Shown one piece after another: positions 58,289-64,000 of a stretch of DNA of 64,000 nt (within the stretch, counting starts at the first letter, position 1; every line of letters begins with the position of its first letter). A program made the translations under genes and the position numbers. Below the pieces are notes generated by a model, which worked only from the letters and a program-made list of their open reading frames with translations, searched no databases and was not told the DNA's origin. Source of the stretch: Intestinimonas massiliensis (ex Afouda et al. 2020) (lineage in GTDB: Bacteria > Bacillota > Clostridia > Oscillospirales > Oscillospiraceae); NCBI RefSeq assembly GCF_001244995.1, contig NZ_LN869529.1, positions 1,630,957 through 1,694,956 on the forward strand, written 5' to 3'.

Positions 58289-58893
58289 ACGTGACGAGAA
58301 AGCTCCTGTCCGAGCTCCGGCGCCCGGAGCGGAACGTCCGGATGCACACCGACAAGCAGCTGAAAGAGTTCCGGCGCTCCATTGAGATGTTCGGCCAGAT
58401 CCGCCCCATCGTGGTGGACGAGGACGGCGTCATCCTGGCTGGCAACGGTCTGTATGAAACGCTCCTCTCCATGGGCCGCACCGAGGCAGACTGCTACGTC
58501 GTGACCGGCCTGACCGAAGCCCAGAAGAAAAAGCTGATGCTGGCAGACAACCGAGTGTTCGACCTGGGCGTGGATGACCTGTCCGCGCTGGATGCTTTTG
58601 TCCTGGAGTTGAAGGACGACCTGGACATCCCCGGCTATGAGGAAGACCTGCTCCGGGCGATGGTCATGGAGGCGGACGAGGCCGCCGATACCCTCAGTGA
58701 GTACGGCACCATCGACGAGGAGCGCATCGAGGAGATCCGCGACGCCCGGGAGCGCACCGAGGCCCGGGAGGAAGCGGCCGCGAGGAACGCCGAGGAGTAT
58801 GTCCCGCCGGCGGCTGGAACACAGCCTCAGGAGGAAGGACCGGCGCGCCGGTTCATCCTCTGCCCGAAATGCGGTGAGCGGATATGGCTGTGA
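58285..58893 (+). CDS. ParB-like protein, copy 1, with C-terminal zinc-ribbon half
   Basis: In this 202-residue protein the ParB-N fold segment includes RNVRMHTDKQLKEFRRSIEM, PIVVDEDGVILAGNGLYETL and TEADCYVVTGLTEAQKKKLM. It ends CPKCGERIWL, a half zinc site. The usual ParB DNA-binding helix-turn-helix is lacking. It overlaps both the PP-loop gene before it and the second PP-loop gene after it. It is likely the partner of copy 1 PP-loop protein. Confidence 0.82.
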   Translation: MNVTRKLLSELRRPERNVRMHTDKQLKEFRRSIEMFGQIRPIVVDEDGVILAGNGLYETLLSMGRTEADCYVVTGLTEAQKKKLMLADNRVFDLGVDDLSALDAFVLELKDDLDIPGYEEDLLRAMVMEADEAADTLSEYGTIDEERIEEIRDARERTEAREEAAARNAEEYVPPAAGTQPQEEGPARRFILCPKCGERIWL

Positions 58894-60038
58894 AGCGTGT
58901 TGCGTCCAACGTGGACATTGTGACCGCCGCCCGTCAGCGCATCAAAAATGTGTTCTCCAACGGCGTCCCAGTCTATATGTCGTTCTCTGGCGGAAAGGAC
59001 AGCCTGTGCCTGGCCGACCTCACCTTGAAACTGATCCAGGCCGGGGAGATCGACCCGGCCCAGCTGACCGTCCTCTTCATCGACGAGGAGGCCATCTTCG
59101 ACTGCATCGAGGAAACGACCAAGGCCTGGCGCAAGAAGTTCCTGCTGGCCGGCGCCAAGTTCCAGTGGTGGTGCATCGAGGTCAAGCATTTCAACTGCCT
59201 CAACGAGCTCTCCAGCGACGAGACATTCGTCTGCTGGGACCGCCGCAAGCGGGATGTCTGGGTGCGGCAGCCGCCGCCCTTTGCCATCCGCAACCATCCT
59301 CTGCTCAAGCCCAGGGTGGACAACTATCAATCCTTCCTGCCCCGCGTCACCCGGGACGGCATTATGATGACCGGCGTCCGGGCGGCCGAATCCGTCCAGC
59401 GCCTCCAGTACATGGCGGCTCTGGGCGTGGGCGGTAAGGGGATCACCAACACCAACACCATCTACCCGATCTACGACTGGAAGACCACCGACGTGTGGCT
59501 CTACCTTCGCAACGAGCGGGTGGAGATCCCCAAGGTCTATCTGCAGATGTACCAGGTCGGGGTCAATCGCAACCAGCTGCGGGTTTCGCAATTCTTCTCT
59601 GTCGATACTGTCCCCGTCCTGGTACATCTTGCGGAGTATGACCCCGCTCTGATGGAGCGCGTGCTCCGCCGTGAGCCCAACGCCTACCTTGCCATGCTCT
59701 ACTGGGACAGTGAAATGTTCCACCGCACGACGCGGAAGCGCCGGGAGCTGGAGGGCAAGGACACGAAGGACTACCGCGCGCTCCTGAAAGAGATGCTGTT
59801 CGAGCGCCCCGCCGATTTCTTCAACACTCCGCACAAGCGCGAGATCGCCAAGCAGTACCGCAAGCTCTTTATCCGCATGGACGGCATGGCCCGCCCCCGG
59901 GACTACCGGAAGATGTACGAAGGGCTGGTGGCCGGCGACCCCAAGCTCCGCACCCTGCGGGCGATCTACCAGGATATTTCCTGCGCCTACGCAGCCTACG
60001 CCAAGTCCTTCCGGAAGGGAGGTGAAGCGAATGGCTGA
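58884..60038 (+). CDS. IbrA-like PAPS-reductase/PP-loop protein, copy 2 (DUF3440 type)
   Basis: The 384-residue protein has the PP-loop motif VYMSFSGGKDSLCLADL (SGGKDS at 35-40) and FIDEEAIFDCIEETTKAW. GVRAAESVQRLQYMAA, YPIYDWKTTDVWLYLR and a C-terminal DUF3440-like extension match IbrA of enteric prophages, where IbrA and IbrB together affect host gene expression. It overlaps the ParB-like gene before it by 10 bases and the one after it by 8 bases. Substrate and reaction are unknown. Confidence 0.86.
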   Translation: MAVKRVASNVDIVTAARQRIKNVFSNGVPVYMSFSGGKDSLCLADLTLKLIQAGEIDPAQLTVLFIDEEAIFDCIEETTKAWRKKFLLAGAKFQWWCIEVKHFNCLNELSSDETFVCWDRRKRDVWVRQPPPFAIRNHPLLKPRVDNYQSFLPRVTRDGIMMTGVRAAESVQRLQYMAALGVGGKGITNTNTIYPIYDWKTTDVWLYLRNERVEIPKVYLQMYQVGVNRNQLRVSQFFSVDTVPVLVHLAEYDPALMERVLRREPNAYLAMLYWDSEMFHRTTRKRRELEGKDTKDYRALLKEMLFERPADFFNTPHKREIAKQYRKLFIRMDGMARPRDYRKMYEGLVAGDPKLRTLRAIYQDISCAYAAYAKSFRKGGEANG

Positions 60039-60555
60039 TGTGGACCTGTTCGCCCCTCTGTCCTCCCTGCAGTGGGTGGACCGCGACCAGCTCAAGCCCA
60101 ACGACTACAACCCCAACAAGGTCAACCGGGAGAACTTGAAGCTGCTGGTGCAGTCCATCCTCACCAACGGCTGGACGCTGCCCATCGTGGTGCGCCCTGA
60201 CTACACCATCATCGACGGCTTCCACCGCTGGACGGTGGCCGGAGAGGAGCCCCTGCACACGAAGCTGGGCGGCAAGGTGCCCGTGGTGATCGTGCGGCAC
60301 GACGACCAGACCGAGGACATCTACGGCACCGTCACCCACAACCGCGCCCGTGGCACACACCTGCTGGAGCCTATGAAGGCCATCGTCAAGCGCCTGCTGG
60401 CTGACGGGAAAAGCGTGCAGGAAATCGGGAAGCAGCTGGGCATGAGGCCCGAGGAGGTATTCCGCCTGTCTGATTTCTCACGCGATGACTTCCTCTCGAT
60501 GATGACGAAAGGCGTACATGGGTACAGCAAAGCAGAGCTGCTGACCAAGTACTGA
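60031..60555 (+). CDS. IbrB-like ParB-family protein, copy 2
   Basis: The 174-residue protein has ParB-N features PNDYNPNKVNRENLKLLVQS, PIVVRPDYTIIDGFHRWTVA (the DGFHRW box) and TVTHNRARGTHLLEPMKAIV. A helix-turn-helix-like end VQEIGKQLGMRPEEVFRLSD follows. This is the layout of IbrB, the partner of IbrA. GGAAGGGAGG precedes the ATG at 60031. The gene completes the second PP-loop/ParB pair. Confidence 0.86.
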   Translation: MADVDLFAPLSSLQWVDRDQLKPNDYNPNKVNRENLKLLVQSILTNGWTLPIVVRPDYTIIDGFHRWTVAGEEPLHTKLGGKVPVVIVRHDDQTEDIYGTVTHNRARGTHLLEPMKAIVKRLLADGKSVQEIGKQLGMRPEEVFRLSDFSRDDFLSMMTKGVHGYSKAELLTKY

Positions 60556-60948
60556 GGCATACCCCATGCCCCCATACACCAGGCATAGCCCAGGACAGGG
60601 CCATACAAGGCGTGAGAGCCGCGTATGTGTTCTGCCCTGGGCGTTCTCATGCCGAGGCGTGAAGGGGTGTTGCAAGCCCTGGAAATGGGCATTGAGGCCG
60701 ACGATGAAAAGCGCGGCAAGGTACTGTGACGGCCCCTCCCCAAAGGGTGCGGGCTCGCCGACCCCAAAAAACGATTAGTTAGTGCGCGAGAAAAGGGTAA
60801 CTTTAATTGAAATCTTGTATGAAATTATCGACTTCTTGACCTTCCGCCGGGCGTGGGACGCCCGCCTCCTATCACATAGCCTGGCCCCGGAGCGGAAACG
60901 CCCCGGGCGTCGGGCGGAGGGCCAAGACACAGGAAAGGAGCGTGGCCT
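60556..60948 (+). other. Gap between IbrB-like gene and terminase small subunit
   Basis: The 393 bases hold no secure gene. A 34-codon frame at 60625-60729 (ending LQALEMGIEADDEKRGKVL) looks coding but has no good ribosome site. Short inverted repeats CCCAGG/CCTGGG (about 60590-60640) and CGGGCGTGGGACGCCCG (60848-60864) are present. An AT-rich patch at 60770-60835 with TTGAAA may hold the promoter of the terminase operon. A packaging (cos) site could also be here but cannot be shown. Confidence 0.5.
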
Positions 60949-61584
60949 ATGGCGGCAAAGAAGCAGGATGTGGTCGTAGAGGACGGAGCCGTGTACGTGC
61001 TGCGCGCCGGGACGCCTGTCTACGTCAAGACTGCCGACATCTGCTCGATGACCGGGAAAAGCAATCAGTGGATCGGACAGCTGGTAGCCCAGGGGACGCT
61101 GCATAAACGCAGCACCCCCCACGGGAGCCTGTTCGATGTCACCGAGGCTGTGCGCGCCTACTGTTCCATGCTGGAGGCCCGCGCAGGACCGGCCAAGACC
61201 GAGGAGGAGATCAAGCAGGAAATCAAGCAGGAAAAGGCGAAAGCGGCCGCTGACGTGACAATGAAGATTGCCAAGGCCAACATCGCCAAGGCCGAGGCCG
61301 ACGAGCTCCAGGGCAAAATGCACCGGAGCGAGGACGTGGCCGCGATGACTACCGACTTGATCTATGCCATTCGCGGGGCGATGATGGCCCTGCCCGGCCG
61401 CCTGGCCGTGGACGTGGCCTCGGCGAACTCCCCAGCGGAGGCCGCCGAGATTATCCGCCGCGAGGTCAACAAGGCCATGCGGGAGCTCTCCAATTACCGC
61501 TATGACCCAAAGAAATACGAGGAGCGCGTCCGGGAGCGGAGGGCCTGGGAAGCTGACAGCGGGCGTGATGCCGATGACGGATAA
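60949..61584 (+). CDS. Terminase small subunit (Nu1-like)
   Basis: The 211-residue protein begins with a winged-helix DNA-binding domain (VYVKTADICSMTGKSNQWIG, about 24-43; then LFDVTEAVRAYCS). A long charged coiled coil (about 80-125) with a tandem IKQE repeat and a C-terminal helical part follow. This is the plan of Nu1-type subunits that recognise the packaging site. GGAAAGGAG precedes the ATG. It overlaps the large terminase gene. Confidence 0.88.
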   Translation: MAAKKQDVVVEDGAVYVLRAGTPVYVKTADICSMTGKSNQWIGQLVAQGTLHKRSTPHGSLFDVTEAVRAYCSMLEARAGPAKTEEEIKQEIKQEKAKAAADVTMKIAKANIAKAEADELQGKMHRSEDVAAMTTDLIYAIRGAMMALPGRLAVDVASANSPAEAAEIIRREVNKAMRELSNYRYDPKKYEERVRERRAWEADSGRDADDG

Positions 61585-63547
61585 GGAAACGCGCCGGCTC
61601 ATAGAGGAGAAAGAGGCCCGCGAGCGGGTAAAGAGGCTGAATGCCGTCATCGGGAAAGTCTTGGCCGGCATGAAGCCGCCGGACGACCTGACCGTGACGG
61701 AATGGGCGGAGAAAAACCGCCGCCTGTCCACCGAGGCCAGCGCCGAGCCCGGCCCCTGGCGTACCGACCGCACCCCTTACCTCCGGGAGCCGATGGACGC
61801 CTTTACCGACCCCCGGGTGCACCGCATCGTCATGGTGGCGGCGTCCCAGGTGGGAAAGTCGGAGTTCCTCAACAACACCATCGGCTATATCATCGACGAG
61901 GACCCCGGCTCCATCCTGTTCGTCCACCCCACGACCATTGACGCCAAGGAGTACTCCAAGCTCCGTATCGCTCCGATGATTCGGGACTGCCCCACCCTCA
62001 AAAAGAAGGTGGCGGACCCCAAGAGCCGCGACAGTGGAAACACCATCCTGCAAAAGACATACCCCGGCGGCATCCTGACGATGTGCGGCTCCACAGAGGC
62101 CCACGCCCTGGCGTCCAAGCCCATCCGCTACATCATGGGGGACGAGCGCGACCGCTGGGCGACCTCCGCCGGCAACGAGGGCGACCCCTGGGAGCTGGCC
62201 CAGGCCCGACAGACCACGTTCTACAACGCCAAGGCGCTGGAGGTCAGCACCCCCACCGTCAAGAACGCCAGCGCAATCGAGGCGTCCTACGCCGAGGGCA
62301 CAATGGAGCGGTGGAAAAGCAAATGCCCCCACTGCGGCGAGTACCACGAGATCAACTTCGAGGACATCCGCTATGAGCACGAGGAGGGCGTGGTAGCCGG
62401 CCGCAAGACCTTCAAGGTGCTGCACGTCTGGTATGTCTGCCCCGGCTGCGGAAGCATATCCGACGAGACGACCATGAAGCACCAGCCCGCGCGCTGGGAG
62501 GCGGACAACCCCGACGCATACGCCCAGGGCGTCCGCTCTTTCTGGCTGAACGCCTTTGTTAGCCAGTGGGCTTCCTGGAGCTCCATCGTACTCAAGTATC
62601 TCAAGGCTATCGGCAACACCAGGAAGCTCCAGGTGGTCTACAACACCTGCTTCGGCCTGCTGTGGGAAGACCGCGGCGACCTGGAGGACGAGGACAGCCT
62701 CATGGCCCGCCGGGAGGATTACGGTACCCGGCCGGACGGCTCCCCCGTGGAGCTGCCGGAGGGGGTGCTGGTACTCACCGCCGGCGTGGACACCCAGGAC
62801 GACCGCATGGAGTATGAGGTCGTCGGGCACGGCCACTTCGGGGAAACCTGGGGAATTGAAAAGGGCATCGTCATGGGCAGGCCGGATGACCCGGACACCT
62901 GGGCCAAGCTGGACGAGATGGTGTTCAACCGAGTATTCCGCTTCGAGGACGGCCTGGGCCTCCGAAGCTCTATGACCTTCGTGGACGAGGGCGGCCATTT
63001 CACCCAAGACGTCCGCCTCCAATGCCGGGCGCGCATCTCCCGCAAGGTGTTCTGTATCAAGGGTATGCCCGGGGCGGATAAGCCCTACACCTCTCCGCCG
63101 AAGAAGATGAAGATCGTGGTCAATCAAATCGCCATCGGCACCTGCTGGCAGTACCAGCTCGGCGTCGACTCCGGCAAGCAGATCATCATGGACAACCTCA
63201 AGGTGCAGAAGCCGGGCTCGAAGTACTGCCACTTCCCGAGGCGGGACGACTACGGCCCCGGCTACTTTACCGGCCTGCTCTCTGAGCACCTGGTATATGA
63301 CCCGGCCAAGAAGCAGCCCTGGGTGTGGGAGAAGATACCCGGCCACGAGCGCAACGAGGCCCTGGACTGCCGCAACTACGCTCTGGCGGCCTTCAAATGC
63401 ACGCCGGCCAACCTTGACGAGATAGACAGGCGGCTAAAGGCGGCCCGGGGGAAAGCCCCCTCTACGGGCGTTGCAACAGCCCCGCCGCCCCCCAAAAAGC
63501 AGACCAAGCGCGGCTCCGCGCTGAAGAAATACTACGACGAATGGTAG
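61568..63547 (+). CDS. Terminase large subunit (GpA family)
   Basis: The 659-residue packaging motor/nuclease is of the lambda GpA family. The ATPase has VMVAASQVGKSEFLNNTIGY (Walker A-like, about residues 89-108) and the Walker B region RYIMGDERDRW. A zinc-binding CPHCGEYHEINFED...CPGCGS lies at about 258-300. The nuclease domain has GVDTQDDRMEYEVVG and a late DCRNYALAAF. Start 61568 or 61574; both overlap the small subunit. It ends in TAG, showing that TAG is a real stop in this phage. Confidence 0.95.
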   Translation: MPMTDKETRRLIEEKEARERVKRLNAVIGKVLAGMKPPDDLTVTEWAEKNRRLSTEASAEPGPWRTDRTPYLREPMDAFTDPRVHRIVMVAASQVGKSEFLNNTIGYIIDEDPGSILFVHPTTIDAKEYSKLRIAPMIRDCPTLKKKVADPKSRDSGNTILQKTYPGGILTMCGSTEAHALASKPIRYIMGDERDRWATSAGNEGDPWELAQARQTTFYNAKALEVSTPTVKNASAIEASYAEGTMERWKSKCPHCGEYHEINFEDIRYEHEEGVVAGRKTFKVLHVWYVCPGCGSISDETTMKHQPARWEADNPDAYAQGVRSFWLNAFVSQWASWSSIVLKYLKAIGNTRKLQVVYNTCFGLLWEDRGDLEDEDSLMARREDYGTRPDGSPVELPEGVLVLTAGVDTQDDRMEYEVVGHGHFGETWGIEKGIVMGRPDDPDTWAKLDEMVFNRVFRFEDGLGLRSSMTFVDEGGHFTQDVRLQCRARISRKVFCIKGMPGADKPYTSPPKKMKIVVNQIAIGTCWQYQLGVDSGKQIIMDNLKVQKPGSKYCHFPRRDDYGPGYFTGLLSEHLVYDPAKKQPWVWEKIPGHERNEALDCRNYALAAFKCTPANLDEIDRRLKAARGKAPSTGVATAPPPPKKQTKRGSALKKYYDEW

Positions 63548-63557
63548 GTGATGCCCG

Positions 63558-63815
63558 ATGGCAGATATGACCGACGTGAAAATCCGGCTGAACTTCTGGC
63601 GCTCCGCCTATGAGAAGCTGACTGCGGCTTACACCGCCCTGGTGGACGGCCGCGTCAAGAGCTATACCATCGACGACCGGCAGCTCACCCGCTTCGACCT
63701 CGGCACCCTCAAGGACGAGATCGAGGAGGCTGAGCAGAAGATCGACGAGCTGAACGCCCTGCTGAACGGCAGGCGGCCCCGCAAGGCCTTCGGCGTCATC
63801 CCCCGCGACTGGTGA
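63558..63815 (+). CDS. gpW/DUF6148-like head-tail joining protein
   Basis: The 85-residue protein ADMTDVKIRLNFWRSAYEKL then VKSYTIDDRQLTRFDLGTLK and a helical end with EEAEQKIDELN match the small protein that follows GpA-type terminases and plugs the connector (gpW-like). It starts 10 bases after the terminase stop with GGTGATG upstream. Confidence 0.8.
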   Translation: MADMTDVKIRLNFWRSAYEKLTAAYTALVDGRVKSYTIDDRQLTRFDLGTLKDEIEEAEQKIDELNALLNGRRPRKAFGVIPRDW

Positions 63816-63818
63816 CCT

Positions 63819-63838
63819 TTTTCGTGAGGTCACGAAAA
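63819..63838. repeat. Short palindrome after the head-joining gene
   Basis: TTTTCGTGA and its complement TCACGAAAA surround GG, directly after the stop. No T-run follows. It may be an operator or an RNA hairpin in the 127-base space before the next gene. Confidence 0.5.
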
Positions 63839-63871
63839 TGATATGGGTACAAGCCTGAGAGGGCTTTACCA

Positions 63872-63926
63872 CGGGCAGCCCGGCGGAGTTTGTCAGCTCC
63901 TTTCGCCGCCGGGCGGCCCGTTTTTT
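63872..63926 (+). terminator. Large hairpin with T-run before the last gene
   Basis: CGGGCAGCCCGGCGG pairs with CCGCCGGGCGGCCCG (one A-G mismatch) around a 19-nt loop and is followed by TTTTTT. It would stop, or attenuate, transcription inside the morphogenesis operon unless read through. Confidence 0.75.
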
Positions 63927-63942
63927 ATGCAACACATAGGAG

Positions 63943-64000
63943 GTGGGCGACATATACCGCGATAAGAAAACCGGGCTGTTCCTGCCCGACACAGCGCGCC
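63943..64000 (+). CDS. Start of next phage structural gene (cut by window edge)
   Basis: Open frame GDIYRDKKTGLFLPDTA continues to the edge. The only standard start in frame is the GTG at 63943, which overlaps its own AGGAGG site, because a TAG lies just before. An ATA at 63952 would have ideal spacing but is a rare start. By position it should be portal or head maturation. Confidence 0.4.
   Translation, partial: MGDIYRDKKTGLFLPDTAR

Larger units (their letters stand above)
37991..64000 (+). mobile_element. Prophage of a tailed (lambda-like, GpA-terminase) phage, left part
   Basis: From the rpsI fragment to the right edge the gene order is typical of a temperate siphophage of Firmicutes. 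It runs integrase, repressor/Cro switch, recombination and replication genes, late regulator, terminase and head genes, with dense four-base ATGA/GTGA overlaps and almost one coding direction. The left border lies within or just beyond 37991-38047. The right border, portal, capsid, tail and lysis modules are outside the window. Confidence 0.93.

Noticed and set aside
56124-60555. Dnd-type DNA phosphorothioation system
   Set aside because: PP-loop enzymes resemble DndC in motif only; no DndA, DndD or DndE homologue is visible, so the name is not justified.
60566-60778. A 70-codon plus-strand open frame after the IbrB-like gene
   Set aside because: Composition (Pro/Arg/Cys-rich), lack of ribosome site and a better-looking short frame in another phase argue against it.
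61466-63346. A 626-codon open frame on the minus strand
   Set aside because: It is the shadow of the large terminase gene; no ribosome site or recognisable domain.
63840-63900. tRNA gene in the space after the head-joining gene
   Set aside because: No cloverleaf with T-loop and acceptor stem could be built; the structure seen is a single long hairpin with a T-run.
38120-64000. Genome-wide amber reassignment in the phage
   Set aside because: The large terminase gene and the small gene ending at 45607 use TAG as a normal stop, and only one gene has an in-frame TAG.
1-64000. CRISPR array, rRNA genes, insertion sequences
   Set aside because: No regularly spaced direct repeats, rRNA-like stretches or transposase genes with terminal repeats were seen.

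Overview
The window looks like the chromosome of a GC-rich gut Clostridia-type Firmicute (Oscillospiraceae-like, in the range of Flavonifractor, Lawsonibacter or Intestinimonas). This placement rests on the GC-rich but clearly Firmicute gene set: AGGAGG-type ribosome sites, an RsgI-like anti-sigma protein, UPF0210 and ACT genes, a split transketolase, MtaB and paired short chromate transporters. About 38 kb is host chromosome. The rest, from about 38.05 kb to the right edge, is the left part of an integrated tailed phage.

Host, 1-18.8 kb. It opens with the end of a family I CoA-transferase, a GntP-type permease and a MaoC (R)-hydratase, which together could take up and activate an (R)-3-hydroxy acid. 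Next come a DeoR regulator divergent from a split transketolase, a frameshifted secreted protein, a lipoate ligase and a MATE exporter. An ECF sigma factor follows with its RsgI/PepSY-type membrane partner; a 27-bp perfect palindrome covers the sigma factor's promoter and leader. On the minus strand lie exodeoxyribonuclease III, an S41 peptidase lipoprotein and MtaB. Then come an HPr-like protein, a YfbR-like nucleotidase, ACT and UPF0210 proteins, glucose-6-phosphate isomerase and a small P-loop protein.

Host, 18.8-36.0 kb: a catabolic island around a divergent AT-rich control region (23.35-23.87 kb). A LacI regulator is followed on the minus strand by a CaiC-like CoA ligase and FixB/FixA-like ETF subunits. 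The plus strand carries two CaiB-family CoA-transferases (one without the catalytic Asp), an MBL hydrolase, a CaiD-like crotonase, a CaiA-like acyl-CoA reductase, a second conventional acyl-CoA dehydrogenase, a sodium symporter with a tiny accessory protein, an MFS carrier, a MalY/PatB-type PLP enzyme and an HSL-type esterase. It resembles the enteric carnitine/crotonobetaine reduction pathway but has no CaiT-type carrier, so the substrate is open. A decayed LysR gene and a chromate-transporter pair follow.

Prophage, about 38.05 kb to the edge. The integrase lies beside a 19-codon fragment of the 3' end of rpsI (ribosomal protein S9), which marks the attachment site. Next are a CI/Cro-type switch with at least four copies of one palindromic operator, an early and recombination module (Sak4-like ATPase, PD-(D/E)XK nuclease, NinB-like protein, SSB, replisome organiser and loader, RecU), two methyltransferases, a ParB protein, a Myb/SANT-repeat protein and an ArpU-like late regulator. 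Ahead of the terminase sits an unusual cargo block: a sodium:solute symporter followed by two tandem pairs of PAPS-reductase-like PP-loop enzyme plus ParB-like protein, the second pair IbrA/IbrB-like. Terminase small and large subunits and a head-joining protein begin the morphogenesis genes at the right edge. The two most promising unusual systems are the symporter plus duplicated PP-loop/ParB block (56.1-60.6 kb) and the Cai/Fix-like island (19.9-35.9 kb).
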